The notes: generated by a model not told the origin, from the sequence alone. Shown: positions 8,707 to 20,380, counted from the stretch's first letter. The stretch is 64,000 bases of DNA from Kitasatospora fiedleri (GCF_948472415.1 NZ_OX419519.1:2170001-2234000); one strand, 5' to 3'. Program-made: numbers and translations.

Positions 8707-9770
8707 GCCACGACATGTCAGAGAACCTGCCCGAGGCGCACGACGCCTCCCACGGCACGGCCGTCGCCACCCACGGCGACCCGTTCGCCGACCCGGGCCT
8801 GCCGGCCCACGAACCGCGTCGGACCGACATCGACGAGCGGGCCGCCAAGCGGGCCGAGCGCCAGGTGTCGCTGCTGTTCGTGGTCTCGATGCTGGCGACC
8901 GTCGGCTTCATCGCGTCCTACGCGTCGATCGACGCCGACAAGCTGGTCTACATCTTCCCGCTGGGCCACGTCAGCGCGCTCAACTTCGCCCTGGGCATGA
9001 CCCTCGGCGTGGCGCTGTTCTGCATCGGCGCGGGCGCGGTCCACTGGGCCCGCACCCTGATGTCGGACCACGAGATGCCGGCCGAGCGCCACCCGATCGA
9101 GGCCGACGACGACGTCCGCAACGACGTCATCGAGCAGTTCAGGACGGGTGCCGCGGAGTCCGGCTTCGGCCGCCGCAAGATGATCCGCAACACCCTGATC
9201 GGCTCGATGGCCCTGGTGCCGCTGTCCGGCGTGGTGCTGCTGCGCGACCTCGGCCCGCTGCCGGAGAAGAAGCTGCTCCACACCAACTGGGTGGAGGCGA
9301 CCCCGGCCCAGCCGATCAAGCTCGTCAACATGAACACCGACGAGCCGATGAAGCCCGAGGACATCGTCCAGGGCTCGCTCACCTTCGCGAAGCCCGAGGG
9401 CCTCGAGGAGTCGGCCGAGGACTTCCAGCAGCGGATCGCCAAGGACGCCCTGATGCTCATCCGGATCGCCCCGGAGGACATCAAGGACGACAAGTCCCGC
9501 GAGAAGGGCTTCGAGGGCATCCTCGCCTACTCGAAGATCTGCACCCACGTCGGCTGCCCGATCTCGCTGTACGAGCAGCAGACCCACCACGCGCTCTGCC
9601 CCTGCCACCAGTCGACCTTCGACCTGGCGGACGGCGCTCGCGTCATCTTCGGCCCGGCCGGCCACCCGCTGCCGCAGCTGAAGATCACCACCGATGAGCA
9701 GGGCTACCTGGTCGCCACCGGCGACTTCGACGAGCCCGTCGGCCCGAGCTACTGGGAGCGTCCGCGATGA
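8703..9770 (+). CDS. qcrA: Rieske iron-sulfur subunit of menaquinol:cytochrome c reductase
   Basis: 355 residues with a long charged N-terminus, three membrane helices (about 55-75, 88-112 and 165-180) and a C-terminal Rieske domain. The [2Fe-2S] ligands are in CTHVGC (Cys280, His282) and CPCHQS (Cys299-Cys301-His302). The extra helices and length are the actinobacterial type; most other Rieske proteins have one helix. Both ends overlap neighbours by four bases. Confidence 0.96.
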   Translation: MSHDMSENLPEAHDASHGTAVATHGDPFADPGLPAHEPRRTDIDERAAKRAERQVSLLFVVSMLATVGFIASYASIDADKLVYIFPLGHVSALNFALGMTLGVALFCIGAGAVHWARTLMSDHEMPAERHPIEADDDVRNDVIEQFRTGAAESGFGRRKMIRNTLIGSMALVPLSGVVLLRDLGPLPEKKLLHTNWVEATPAQPIKLVNMNTDEPMKPEDIVQGSLTFAKPEGLEESAEDFQQRIAKDALMLIRIAPEDIKDDKSREKGFEGILAYSKICTHVGCPISLYEQQTHHALCPCHQSTFDLADGARVIFGPAGHPLPQLKITTDEQGYLVATGDFDEPVGPSYWERPR

Positions 9771-11428
9771 GTTCCGCAAGCGGCACCAACACCGGCGCCT
9801 CCAAGCCGGCCAGCACCCGCGCCAAGCCCGCCAACAAGGCCGAGGCCGCTGCCGACTGGGTGGACGGCCGGGTCGGGATCTACTCCCTGGCCAAGGCCAA
9901 CCTGCGCAAGATCTTCCCGGACCACTGGTCCTTCATGCTCGGTGAGATCTGCCTCTACAGCTTCATCATCATCATCCTCACGGGTGTGTACCTGACGCTG
10001 TTCTTCAAGCCGAGCATGGCCGAGACCGTCTACCACGGCTCGTACCTGCCGCTGAACGGCATCCGGATGTCGGAGGCGTACGCCTCCACGATGAACATCA
10101 GCTTCGAGATCCGCGGCGGTCTGCTGATCCGGCAGATCCACCACTGGGCCGCCCTGGTCTTCGTGGCCGCGATGCTCGTGCACATGATGCGCGTCTTCTT
10201 CACCGGCGCCTTCCGCAAGCCGCGCGAGATCAACTGGGTCTTCGGCTTCCTGCTGCTGGTCCTGGGCATGTTCGACGGCTTCTTCGGCTACTCGCTGCCC
10301 GACGACCTGCTGTCCGGCACCGGCATCCGCTTCATGGAGGGCGCGATCCTGGCGGTGCCGATCGTCGGCACCTACATCCAGATGTTCCTGTTCGGCGGCG
10401 AGTTCCCGGGCACCGACATCGTCCCGCGCTTCTTCACCATCCACGTGCTGCTCATCCCGGGCATCATGCTGGGCCTGCTGGTCGCGCACCTGATCCTGGT
10501 CTTCTACCACAAGCACACCCAGTGGGCGGGCCCGGGCAAGACCGAGAAGAACGTCGTCGGCATGCCGCTGATGCCGATCTACATGGCGAAGGCCGGCGGC
10601 TTCTTCTTCCTGGTGTTCGGCATCATCGCGGCGATGTCCGCGATCGCCACGATCAACCCGATCTGGGCCTACGGCCCGTACCGTCCGGACCAGGTGTCGA
10701 CCGACGCCCAGCCCGACTGGTACATGGGCTTCTCCGAGGGCCTGATCCGCATCATGCCGGGCTGGGAGATCTCGGTCTGGGGCGGCCACACGCTGAACCT
10801 CGGCGTGATGGTCCCGCTGGCGGTCTTCCCGATGGTCCTGGTCGCGATCGCGATCTGGCCGTTCATCGAGTCCTGGGTCACCGGCGACAAGCGCGAGCAC
10901 CACATCCTGGACCGCCCGCGCAACGCCCCGGTCCGCACCGCGTTCGGCGCGGCCTGGATCTCGCTGTACCTGATCCTGCTGGTCGGCGGTGGCAACGACC
11001 TGTTCGCCACCCACCTGCACCTGTCGATCAACACGATCACCTACACGGTGCGCATCGGCTTCTTCGTGGTCCCGGTCCTCACCTTCTTCGTCACCAAGCG
11101 CTGGTGCCTCGGCCTCCAGCGCCGCGACAAGGAGAAGGTGCTGCACGGCCGCGAGTCCGGCGTCATCAAGCGCCTGCCGCACGGCGAGTTCGTCGAGGTG
11201 CACACCCCGCTGGCGCCGAAGGACCTGCACACCCTCACCGCCCACGAGCAGCCCCAGCCGCTGGAGCTGCCCGCCGAGACGGACGAGAACGGCGTGGCCC
11301 GCAAGGCCGGCGTGATCACCAAGACCCGGGTGAAGCTCTCCGAGGGCTTCTACGGCGAGGGCAACCAGATCGCCAAGCCCACCACCGAGGAGTACCACGA
11401 GATCACCAGCGGCCACGGCCACCACTGA
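9767..11428 (+). CDS. qcrB: Cytochrome b subunit of menaquinol:cytochrome c reductase
   Basis: 553 residues, with about eight membrane helices and a long C-terminal cytoplasmic extension typical of actinobacteria. Heme b ligands fall in HHWAALVFVAAMLVHMM (His125/126, His139) and near His226 and His241. The quinol-site motif is PDWY (316-319), where many other bacteria have PEWY. It is the last gene of the operon. A strong hairpin terminator follows 25 bases after the stop. Confidence 0.96.
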   Translation: MSSASGTNTGASKPASTRAKPANKAEAAADWVDGRVGIYSLAKANLRKIFPDHWSFMLGEICLYSFIIIILTGVYLTLFFKPSMAETVYHGSYLPLNGIRMSEAYASTMNISFEIRGGLLIRQIHHWAALVFVAAMLVHMMRVFFTGAFRKPREINWVFGFLLLVLGMFDGFFGYSLPDDLLSGTGIRFMEGAILAVPIVGTYIQMFLFGGEFPGTDIVPRFFTIHVLLIPGIMLGLLVAHLILVFYHKHTQWAGPGKTEKNVVGMPLMPIYMAKAGGFFFLVFGIIAAMSAIATINPIWAYGPYRPDQVSTDAQPDWYMGFSEGLIRIMPGWEISVWGGHTLNLGVMVPLAVFPMVLVAIAIWPFIESWVTGDKREHHILDRPRNAPVRTAFGAAWISLYLILLVGGGNDLFATHLHLSINTITYTVRIGFFVVPVLTFFVTKRWCLGLQRRDKEKVLHGRESGVIKRLPHGEFVEVHTPLAPKDLHTLTAHEQPQPLELPAETDENGVARKAGVITKTRVKLSEGFYGEGNQIAKPTTEEYHEITSGHGHH

Positions 11429-11453
11429 TCCCGGGTAGCTGTCCCGCCACGTC

Positions 11454-11489
11454 AGAACCCCCCTCCGGCTCCGGCCGGAGGGGGGTTCT
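11454..11489 (+). terminator. Terminator of the ctaE-qcrCAB operon
   Basis: A perfect 15-bp stem, AGAACCCCCCTCCGG (11454-11468) with its complement (11475-11489), and a 6-base loop. There is no U-tract, as is usual in streptomycetes. Confidence 0.8.
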
Positions 11490-11536
11490 GGCATCTCGGG
11501 CCGGAGCCCGACCTGACGCCCTGTTATGTTGACCGG

Positions 11537-11902
11537 GTGCACGTGGCGATCGATCACCAGTCCCCCACCCCGCCCTACGAGCAGGTCCGCTCGCAGATCG
11601 CGGCCCGGGCCCGCACCGGCGAGCTCCCGGTCGGCCTGAAGCTCCCCACCGTCCGCGCGCTGGCCGAACAGCTCGGCCTGGCCGCGAACACGGTGGCCCG
11701 CGCCTACCGCGAGCTGGAGGCCGACGGGGTGGTCGAGACCCGCGGCCGGGCCGGCACCACCATCGCCCCCACCGGGGACACCTCGCACCGCCTGGCCGCC
11801 ACCGCCGCCGCCGAGTACGCGGCCCGCGCCGCCCGCCTCGGCCTCACCCGCGACGAGGCACTGGCCGCGGTCGCCACCGCCCTGGACGCGGCCTACCGCT
11901 GA
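11537..11902 (+). CDS. GntR-family (YtrA-like) transcriptional regulator
   Basis: 121 residues. An N-terminal winged helix-turn-helix (PPYEQVRSQIAARARTGEL...VRALAEQLGLAANTVARAYRELEADG) is followed by a short C-terminal helical tail with no large effector domain, which fits the YtrA subfamily. The GTG at 11537 has no visible ribosome-binding site. TATGTT ends seven bases upstream and is a good -10, so the mRNA may be leaderless. YtrA-type regulators usually control adjacent ABC transporters, but none is nearby, so the target is unknown. Confidence 0.85.
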   Translation: MHVAIDHQSPTPPYEQVRSQIAARARTGELPVGLKLPTVRALAEQLGLAANTVARAYRELEADGVVETRGRAGTTIAPTGDTSHRLAATAAAEYAARAARLGLTRDEALAAVATALDAAYR

Positions 11903-11915
11903 CCCGCGGCGGACA

Positions 11916-11966
11916 GCGGCGAGGTCCGCCCGGCGGGAGCCTCGCTCCCCGGGCGGACCTCGCCGC
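11916..11966. terminator. Bidirectional terminator between convergent gntR and ldt genes
   Basis: A perfect 18-bp inverted repeat, GCGGCGAGGTCCGCCCGG and its complement (11949-11966), with a 15-base loop, lying between two convergent genes. Confidence 0.85.
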
Positions 11967-11969
11967 GCC

Positions 11970-13265
11970 TCACCGGCCCGTCGGGCTCGCGCTCGGACCG
12001 GGGTTGACGCTGGGGGCGGGCATCGCGTTCGCCGCGTCCCCGGACGCCGCCGTGCTGACCGGCTTGCCCAGCGCGCTGTGCTTCACGTACTCGTCGAAGC
12101 CGATGTTCCAGTCGCCGAACCCGTTGCCGAACGGCTCCATGTCGTGGCCCTTGCTGTTGACCACCTGCACGATGTCGCCGACCCGGGTGTTGTCGAAGAA
12201 CCACTTGGCCTCGTCGGTGCTCATCCCGGTGCAGCCGTGGCTGACGTTCTCCTTGCCCTGCGACGACACGGACCACGGCGCGGCGTGGACGTACTCGCCG
12301 CTCCAGGTGACCCGGGTCGCCCACTTCACGTCCAGGTCGTAGGCCTCGCTGCTGCCGGCCGCGATGCCGATGGTCTCGCTGCTCATCCGGACGTCGGACT
12401 CCTGCCCGAGCACCACCTTGACGCCGTTGCGGGTGTCGAAGCCGGGCTTGCCGGTGGTGACCGGGATGGTCTTCACCACCTCGCCGTTGCGCTTGTACGT
12501 CAGCTGGTCGGTGGCCGCGTCGACCAGCGCCTCGATCCGGTCGCCGGTGCGCAGGTCGAGGGTCTGCTCCTCGCCGCCGTAGACGCCGTCGGAGAGCGGG
12601 ACGCCCGGCAGGTCGTAGGAGAGCTTGACGGTGGTGTTGGCGGGCCAGTAGTCCTGCGGCCGGAAGTGCAGGTTCTCGTCGTCGACCCAGTACCAGGCGC
12701 CGGTCACGGCGGGCTGCGAGGTGACGGTCAGCCCGCGTTCGATCTGCTGGCGGGCCGCCGGGTCGGTGACCGGCTCGGAGAGCTTGACGGTGAGCGGCTG
12801 GCCGACGCCGTAGACGCCGCTGCCGGAGCTGTCGGGGCCGAGTTCGGCGGTGACGACGTGCTGCGCCTCGGCGGTGGTGAAGGTGGAGCCGGTCTCGCCG
12901 TGGCCGCCCTTGCCGTCCTCGGCCGCGACCTTGACGGTGTACGCGGCGCCGGCCCGGAGCGGGTCGGTGGTCCGCCAGTGCTGCTGGTCGGCGGCGAGTT
13001 CGCCGGCCACCGGCTTCCCGTCGGGGTCGGTGACGGTGACGGCGTCGAGTTTCGCGGTGCCGTCCGTGGTGACGCTGAACGCCTGTGCCGGGTCGGCCTG
13101 CTCCTCGGCGGCCGAGGTGTGGACCAGCGGGGTCACGTCGATCTGACGGGGCGACGAGTCCTTCTCCGCCGAGTCGTTGTCGGAGGAACAGGCCGCGGCG
13201 GGGGCCAGCACCAACATGGCGGCCAGCGCGGTCCGGGTACTGCCGGCTATCCGAGAGCCCTTCAA
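11970..13265 (-). CDS. L,D-transpeptidase lipoprotein (YkuD domain, Ig-like domains)
   Basis: 431 residues. The signal peptide ends in a lipobox (LAPAAAC), so the protein is membrane-anchored outside the cell. Two Ig-like domains (about 40-240) precede a YkuD catalytic domain with the active-site motif SHGCTG (His343, Cys345). It forms 3->3 cross-links in peptidoglycan, the type resistant to most beta-lactams. Architecture and length match the mycobacterial LdtMt2-like group. The C-terminal 40 residues are a Pro/Ser/Ala tail. The start is TTG 13265 with GGGAGG five bases upstream. Confidence 0.92.
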   Translation of the reverse strand: MKGSRIAGSTRTALAAMLVLAPAAACSSDNDSAEKDSSPRQIDVTPLVHTSAAEEQADPAQAFSVTTDGTAKLDAVTVTDPDGKPVAGELAADQQHWRTTDPLRAGAAYTVKVAAEDGKGGHGETGSTFTTAEAQHVVTAELGPDSSGSGVYGVGQPLTVKLSEPVTDPAARQQIERGLTVTSQPAVTGAWYWVDDENLHFRPQDYWPANTTVKLSYDLPGVPLSDGVYGGEEQTLDLRTGDRIEALVDAATDQLTYKRNGEVVKTIPVTTGKPGFDTRNGVKVVLGQESDVRMSSETIGIAAGSSEAYDLDVKWATRVTWSGEYVHAAPWSVSSQGKENVSHGCTGMSTDEAKWFFDNTRVGDIVQVVNSKGHDMEPFGNGFGDWNIGFDEYVKHSALGKPVSTAASGDAANAMPAPSVNPGPSASPTGR

Positions 13266-13378
13266 CGGAACCTCCCAGGGGTGTGAACCTGCCTCAGAGC
13301 GTAGGAAGGCGTCACCCGGTCGGCACTCCGGGTAACCCGGTCGGGGGACGGACGCCCGGCCCGCCCCGGGAACGACGG

Positions 13379-13411
13379 GGGCCGGGCACCCCCGAGGGGG
13401 GTGCCCGGCCC
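13379..13411 (-). terminator. Terminator of the ctaC-ctaD-ctaF operon
   Basis: A perfect 15-bp stem (13379-13393 and 13397-13411; GGGCCGGGCACCCCC on the + strand) with a 3-base loop, 26 bases after the ctaF stop. Confidence 0.85.
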
Positions 13412-13436
13412 GCCGTGCGGCTGCGCGGTCCGGAAC

Positions 13437-13853
13437 CTACTGGTTCTGGTTCTCGCCGCGGTAGAACTCGAAGACCCAGCCGAACAGGCCGACCAGGAGG
13501 ATCGGGATCGACCAGAACAGCAGCCACCAGCCGAAGACCACGCCGAGGAAGGCCAGCGCGCCGCCGATCGCCAGCGAGAGCGGCTGCCAGCTGTGCGGGG
13601 CGAAGAAGCCCAGCTCGCCGGCGTCGTCCGCGACCTCGGCCTCGGGGTTGTCGCCCGCGCCGGTGTCCACCCGCTTGGCGGTGAACGCCAGGTAGAAGCC
13701 GATGAAGGCGGCCAGGGCGAAGGCCAGGAAGAGCGCGGTGGTGCCGGCGGCCTCCAGGCCGTGGTCCGACTTACCGGTCCAGACCATGTAGGTGATGGCG
13801 ATGGCCAGGATGAAGACGGCCAGACCGGCGAAGATCTTTCCCTGTTCCTTCAT
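13437..13853 (-). CDS. ctaF: Cytochrome c oxidase subunit IV (actinobacterial type)
   Basis: 138 residues with four hydrophobic helices (about 7-25, 36-58, 90-110 and 112-130). The length and the hydrophobic ends around a short polar loop match the actinobacterial CtaF subunit, which stabilises the aa3 oxidase in the supercomplex. ATG 13853 overlaps the ctaD stop. It is the last gene of ctaC-ctaD-ctaF. Confidence 0.92.
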   Translation of the reverse strand: MKEQGKIFAGLAVFILAIAITYMVWTGKSDHGLEAAGTTALFLAFALAAFIGFYLAFTAKRVDTGAGDNPEAEVADDAGELGFFAPHSWQPLSLAIGGALAFLGVVFGWWLLFWSIPILLVGLFGWVFEFYRGENQNQ

Positions 13854-15628
13854 CGGGCGTCACCCTCATTCTTGCCCTTGCCCAGCGACGGACGGTCGTA
13901 CTGCGCGGGGGTCACACCCTCGAAGTGCTTGGCCGGCTCACCGTGGTTCTCCAGGTAGTCCAGCGCGGCGATCTCCGGGTGGTGCAGGTCGAACGCCGGG
14001 GACTCGGAGCGAATCCGCGGCAGGGTGGTGAAGTTGTGCCGCGGCGGCGGGCAGGAGGTCGCCCACTCCAGCGAGCGGCCGTAGCCCCACGGGTCGTCGA
14101 CGTTGACCTTCTCGCCGTACTTGGCGGTCTTCCAGACGTTGTAGAGGAACGGCAGGATCGACAGGCCGAGCAGGAACGAGCCGATGGTCGAGACGGTGTT
14201 CAGCGTGGTGAAGCCGTCCGAGGCCAGGTAGTCGGCGTAGCGGCGGGGCATGCCCTCGGCGCCCAGCCAGTGCTGGACCAGGAAGGTGGTGTGGAAGCCG
14301 ATGAACAGCGTCCAGAAGGTGATCTTGCCCAGGCGCTCGTCCAGCATCTTGCCGGTCATCTTCGGCCACCAGAAGTGGAAGCCGGCGAACATCGCGAAGA
14401 CGACGGTGCCGAACACCACGTAGTGGAAGTGCGCGACGACGAAGTACGAGTCGGAGACGTGGAAGTCGATCGGCGGCGAGGCCAGCAGCACGCCGGTCAG
14501 GCCGCCGAACAGGAAGGTGACCAGGAAGCCGACCGTCCAGAGCATCGGGGTCTCGAAGCTCAGCGAGCCCTTCCACATGGTGCCGACCCAGTTGAAGAAC
14601 TTCACGCCGGTCGGGACCGCGATCAGGAAGGTCATGAACGAGAAGAACGGCAGCAGCACCTGCCCCGTCACGTACATGTGGTGCGCCCACACCGTCACCG
14701 AGAGGCCGGCGATGGCGATGGTCGCGGCGATCAGGCCGGAGTAGCCGAACATCGGCTTGCGGCTGAACACCGGGATGATCTCGGAGACGATGCCGAAGAA
14801 CGGCAGCGCGATGATGTAGACCTCGGGGTGGCCGAAGAACCAGAACAGGTGCTGCCAGAGCAGCGCGCCGCCGTTCGTCGGGTCGAAGACGTGCGCCCCG
14901 AACTTCCGGTCCGCCTCCAGCGCGAACAGCGCGGCGGCGAGGACCGGGAAGGCCAGCAGGACCAGCACGGCGGTCAGCAGGACGTTCCAGACGAAGATCG
15001 ACATCCGGAACATCGTCATGCCGGGCGCGCGCATGCAGATGATCGTGGTGATGAAGTTGACCGCGCCGAGGATGGTGCCGAAGCCGGAGAAGGCCAGGCC
15101 CATGATCCACATGTCGGCGCCGACGCCCGGCGAGCGGACCGCGTCGCTCAGCGGCGAGTAGGCGAACCAGCCGAAGTCGGCCGCGCCCTGCGGGGTCAGG
15201 AAGCCCGCCACCGCGATGATCGAGCCGAACAGGTACAGCCAGTAGGCGAACATGTTCAGTCGCGGGAAGGCGACGTCGGGGGCGCCGATCTGGAGCGGCA
15301 TGATCCAGTTGGCGAAGCCCGCGAACAGCGGGGTGGCGAACATCAGCAGCATGATCGTGCCATGCATGGTGAACGCCTGGTTGAACTGCTCGTTCGACAG
15401 GATCTGGGTGCCCGGGCGGGCCAGCTCGGCACGCATGACCAGGGCGAGCACGCCACCGATCAGGAAGAAGGCGAACGAGGTCGCCAGGTACATCGTGCCG
15501 ATCGTCTTGTGGTCGGTGGTGGTGAGCCACTTGATGATCGCGTTGCCCGGCTTGCGCACCCGCGGAGTCCCCGAGGTGACGGCCCCGGCTCCCCCACCGG
15601 CCGCGGCGGGCTCGTTGAGGATGGTCAC
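13850..15628 (-). CDS. ctaD: Cytochrome c oxidase subunit I
   Basis: 592 residues with twelve membrane helices. It holds heme a and the heme a3-CuB oxygen-reduction site. Visible signatures are GHPEVYI (with the cross-linked His-Tyr pair region), WAHHMY for the CuB histidines, and HFHYV for the heme ligands. The GTG start at 15628 overlaps the ctaC stop (GTGA), and the end overlaps ctaF, so the three subunits are co-translated. Confidence 0.97.
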   Translation of the reverse strand: MTILNEPAAAGGGAGAVTSGTPRVRKPGNAIIKWLTTTDHKTIGTMYLATSFAFFLIGGVLALVMRAELARPGTQILSNEQFNQAFTMHGTIMLLMFATPLFAGFANWIMPLQIGAPDVAFPRLNMFAYWLYLFGSIIAVAGFLTPQGAADFGWFAYSPLSDAVRSPGVGADMWIMGLAFSGFGTILGAVNFITTIICMRAPGMTMFRMSIFVWNVLLTAVLVLLAFPVLAAALFALEADRKFGAHVFDPTNGGALLWQHLFWFFGHPEVYIIALPFFGIVSEIIPVFSRKPMFGYSGLIAATIAIAGLSVTVWAHHMYVTGQVLLPFFSFMTFLIAVPTGVKFFNWVGTMWKGSLSFETPMLWTVGFLVTFLFGGLTGVLLASPPIDFHVSDSYFVVAHFHYVVFGTVVFAMFAGFHFWWPKMTGKMLDERLGKITFWTLFIGFHTTFLVQHWLGAEGMPRRYADYLASDGFTTLNTVSTIGSFLLGLSILPFLYNVWKTAKYGEKVNVDDPWGYGRSLEWATSCPPPRHNFTTLPRIRSESPAFDLHHPEIAALDYLENHGEPAKHFEGVTPAQYDRPSLGKGKNEGDAR

Positions 15629-16484
15629 TTCTCTTCACTACTTCCCGTGGTGGGGAGGATGCCTGCGGGAACCGCGCCGGCCTGGCCCTTGTCGCGGAGT
15701 TCCTTGAGGTGCTGCTGGTACTCGTCGGCCGTGACGACCTTGACGTTGAACAGCATCCGCGAGTGGTCGACACCGCAGAGCTCGGCGCACTTGCCGCGGT
15801 AGGTGCCGAGCGCGGTCGGGGTGACCTGGAACTCGTTGACCACACCGGGCACGACGTCCATCTTCATCATGAAGTTGACGGGCCAGAAGTCGTGGATGAC
15901 GTCGTTGGAGGTCAACCGGAACTTCACGGTCTCGTTGATCGGCAGGTAGAGCGTCGGAGGCTCCTTGGTGCTGCCGACCTCGTACGCGGCGGTGGTGCTC
16001 GCCGGGTCCGGGATCTCGGAGTTCTCGTAGTTGAACGCCCAACTCCACTGGAAGCCCACCACGTTGATCGTGTGCTGGGGCTTCGCGTCGACCTTCGTCA
16101 GGGTGGCCTCGTCGCGGGCGACGAAGTAGAACAGCACCGAGACGATGACGAGGGGACCGCGGTGTACAGCGCCTCGATGGGCACGTTGTACCGGGTCTGA
16201 GCGGGGACCTCCACCTTGGTGCGGCTGCGCCGGTGGAAGATCACGCTCCAGAGGATCAGACCCCACATCAATGCACCAACAACCAGAGCCGCGATCCACG
16301 AGCCCTGCCACATGTGAAGGACCAGCGGGCCTTCCTTCGTGACGGGACTGGGGAGGCCAAGCCTGGGCAGGTCGTTGGCCGAGCAGCCGGTGGCGGTCGC
16401 GATGACGAGGCCCAGTGCCAGCGCCTGAGGCAGCTTCCGCCGCATCGTGCGCCGCGGCGAGCGGTCGGAGCCGTTGGGACTCAC
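15625..16484 (-). CDS. ctaC: Cytochrome c oxidase subunit II (frameshifted in this sequence)
   Basis: About 286 residues once a one-base deletion is restored. The N-terminus (GTG 16484, AAGG seven bases upstream) has a signal sequence with lipobox (TATGC) and two membrane helices. The C-terminus carries the CuA centre: a histidine in [10 protein letters not shown] and ligands in [12 protein letters not shown]. The frame breaks at the run 16152-16155: four C on the coding strand where five would restore [17 protein letters not shown]. Because subunit II is indispensable for this oxidase and both halves are perfectly conserved, I take this as a sequencing error. Confidence 0.92.
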
Positions 16485-16847
16485 GTAGCGCCTTCCCGAA
16501 GTCTCGCCCGGGAACGCACCACCGTCCGGAGTCCGTTGTCAGGTCTCCTCGGTGATCCGGCCACGGGCACGGTTTGAATGCTTATGCGGGCCAAACGCTA
16601 CTCCATCCTTATGCGGCGCTCACGGGCAGCCCCCGGTAACGCGCCGCCCGGCTACCCGATCAGCCCCCGTGGGGTGAACCGCCCCCGCGGGGCGGACGGA
16701 GTCGCAGGTCATGGCGGACATCCGAGCCTCCCACGGCCGAACGGGCGACCGTCCTGCGACACGCGGGTGACGGAGCGTCGGCTCCCTGACGGGCCGGGAG
16801 GAATCACCCCGTAAGGGGCGCCGCGCGCGGTCGTCTACGGTGGCCCG
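16485..16847. other. Divergent intergenic region, ctaC / desulfurase-TusA
   Basis: 363 bases with the ctaC promoter and the promoter of the desulfurase gene. On the minus strand CCGCATAAG occurs twice about 30 bases apart (near 16580-16620), which could be regulator half-sites. TACGGT at 16836-16841 is a plausible -10 for a leaderless desulfurase mRNA. No gene is visible. Confidence 0.4.
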
Positions 16848-18251
16848 GTGCCCTACTTCGACGCCGCCTCCACCGCCCCGCTGCACCCCGTCGCCCGGCA
16901 GGCCCTGCTCGCCGCCCTCGACGAGGGCTGGGCCGACCCGGCCCGGCTGCACCGCTCCGCCCGGCAGGCCCGGATGCTGCTGGACGCCGCCCGGGAGACC
17001 GTCGCCGAGGTGCTCGGCGCCCGGGCCGACGAGATCGCCTTCACCGGGTCCGGCACCCAGGCCCTCCAGTTGGGCGTCCTGGGCACCCTGCGCGGTCACC
17101 GCCGCCGCGGCGCCCACCTGGTGCACTCCGCCGTCGAGCACTCCGCCGTCCTGCACACCGCCGAACGCTGGGAGGCCGACGGCGGCAGCGCCACCGCCGT
17201 CCCGGTCGACCGCCACGGCCGGGTCGACGCCGGGGAGTTCGCCGCCGCGCTGCGCCCCGACACCGCGCTCGCCGTCCTGCAGTCCGCCAACCACGAGGTC
17301 GGCACCCTGCAGCCGGTGGCCGAGACCGCCGCGCTGCTCGGCGACGTCCCGCTGCTGGTGGACGCCGCGCAGAGCGCCGGGCGGCTGCCGGTGCCGGAGG
17401 GCTGGTCGGTGCTCACCGCGAGCGCGCACAAGTGGGGCGGGCCGGCCGGCGTCGGGGTGCTCGCGGTCCGCAAGGGCGTCCGCTACTCCTCGCCGCTGCC
17501 CGCCGACGACCGGGAGAACGGGCGGGTGCCCGGCTTCACCAACGTCCCGGCGATCGTCGCCGCCGCGGCCTCGCTGCGCGCCGTCCGGGACGGGGCGGCC
17601 GCGGAGAACGCCCGGCTGCGGGCGCTGGTCGAGGTGATCCGCCGCCGGGTCCCGGAGCTGGTGCCCGCCGTCGAGGTGGTCGGCCACCCCGAGCTGCGCC
17701 TCCCGCACCTGGTCACCTTCTCCTGCCTGTACGTGGACGGCGAGGTGCTGCTCACCGAGCTCGACCGGGCCGGCTTCGCGGTCAGCTCCGGCTCCTCCTG
17801 CACCTCCAGCACCCTGACGCCCAGCCACGTGCTGGCCGCGATGGGCGTCCTCACCGAGGGCAACCTGCGGGTCTCGCTCCCGGCCGGCACCAGCTCGGCC
17901 GAGGTCGACGCCTTCCTCGACGTGCTCCCCCGGGTGGTCGCCGGGGTCCGCGCCCCGCTCGGCCTCGACCTGCCCCCGGCGGGCAGCGCCGACGCGCTGG
18001 TCCTGGACGCCCTCGGCAAGCGCTGCCCGATCCCGGTCATCGAGCTCGCCAAGCACATCGGCGAGGTCGCCCCCGGCGGCCGCGTCGCCGTCCTGTCCGA
18101 CGACGAGGCGGCCCGCCACGACATCCCCGCCTGGTGCGAGATGTGCGGCCACGCCTACGAGGGCGAGGCCCCCGCAGCGGAGTACGGGGGCGCCCGCGGC
18201 ACCGCCTACCTGGTGCGCCGGGCCCGGCCGGAGCCGTCGGCCGGCCGGTAG
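16848..18251 (+). CDS. Cysteine desulfurase fused to a TusA/SirA sulfur-carrier domain
   Basis: 467 residues. Residues 1-370 are a NifS/IscS-type desulfurase: PLP lysine in SAHKWGGPAG (Lys195), cofactor Asp172 (VDAAQS) and catalytic cysteine in SSGSSCTSS (Cys318). Residues about 383-455 are a TusA-like domain with the persulfide-accepting Cys393 (KRCPIP) and an extra CEMC pair (430-433). The fusion lets sulfur from cysteine pass within one polypeptide to a carrier for tRNA thiolation, cofactor synthesis or cluster assembly. GTG 16848 has no ribosome-binding site, and TACGGT ends six bases upstream, so the transcript may be leaderless. Confidence 0.93.
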   Translation: MPYFDAASTAPLHPVARQALLAALDEGWADPARLHRSARQARMLLDAARETVAEVLGARADEIAFTGSGTQALQLGVLGTLRGHRRRGAHLVHSAVEHSAVLHTAERWEADGGSATAVPVDRHGRVDAGEFAAALRPDTALAVLQSANHEVGTLQPVAETAALLGDVPLLVDAAQSAGRLPVPEGWSVLTASAHKWGGPAGVGVLAVRKGVRYSSPLPADDRENGRVPGFTNVPAIVAAAASLRAVRDGAAAENARLRALVEVIRRRVPELVPAVEVVGHPELRLPHLVTFSCLYVDGEVLLTELDRAGFAVSSGSSCTSSTLTPSHVLAAMGVLTEGNLRVSLPAGTSSAEVDAFLDVLPRVVAGVRAPLGLDLPPAGSADALVLDALGKRCPIPVIELAKHIGEVAPGGRVAVLSDDEAARHDIPAWCEMCGHAYEGEAPAAEYGGARGTAYLVRRARPEPSAGR

Positions 18252-18263
18252 CGGGCCGGCGGG

Positions 18264-19709
<1,446 letters not shown>

Positions 19710-19769
19710 TCAAACCGGCGCGGTACCGCTCACCGCGGCGCCGCACGACCCTCGGGAGGAACGCAGATC

Positions 19770-20380
19770 ATGGACGAGAGCACCGCAGCCGTCCCCACCA
19801 AGGCTCCGCACCCGCGCCGGGCCGCCGCCGCGCTGTTCGGCGCGGCCCTCGCGGCCGGCCTGCTGACCGCGTGCGGCGGCTCGGGTTCGCCCGCCACCGC
19901 CACGGCCCCCGTCAGCGCCACCGCCACCGCCTCGCCGAGTGCGAGCCCGTCCGCGAGCAGCGACCCCGGCTCGGCGTCCGCCTCCGCCCCCGCGAGCCCG
20001 TCGGCGAGCGCCAGCCCGCAGCCCTCGGCGGCCCAGCCGACCACGCCGGGGATAGCCGTCGGCGAGCGCCCGCCGACCGCCGTGAAGATCCCGCGACCGG
20101 GTACCGGCAGGACGGTCCGACCCAGCTGACAGTGTTCTTCACCGCCGGGATCTGCGACAAGTACGGGGTCCGGGTCGAGGAGGCCGCCCCGCCGGTGGTG
20201 AAGCTGCGGGTGGTGGTCACCCAGACCGCGGAGCCGGGCAAGGCGTGCCCGCAGCTGGTCAAGGAGCAGCAGGCGACCGTCACCCTGCCCGGGCCGATGA
20301 CCGGCGGCGGCGTGGTGGACACCGCGACGGGCGAGCAGGTGCCCGTACAGAGCGGCGTCGCGGGCGGCGACCCGCGCTGA
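19770..20380 (+). CDS. Secreted Ser/Ala/Pro-rich lipoprotein (frameshifted in this sequence)
   Basis: About 203 residues after restoring one base. The signal peptide ends in a lipobox (GLLTACGG). A long Ser/Ala/Pro linker follows (to about residue 95), then a C-terminal domain of beta character containing QLTVFFTAGICDKYGV and KACPQLVKEQQ, with two cysteines that could form a disulfide. The frame breaks at the C-run 20090-20092 (three C where four join the halves VKIP and ATGYRQDG). Function is unknown. ATG 19770 has GGAGGA upstream. Confidence 0.7.

Noticed and set aside
16140..16160. Programmed frameshift in ctaC
   Set aside because: No slippery heptamer or stimulatory structure is evident, and six other genes show the same single-base loss, so a sequence error is the simpler reading.
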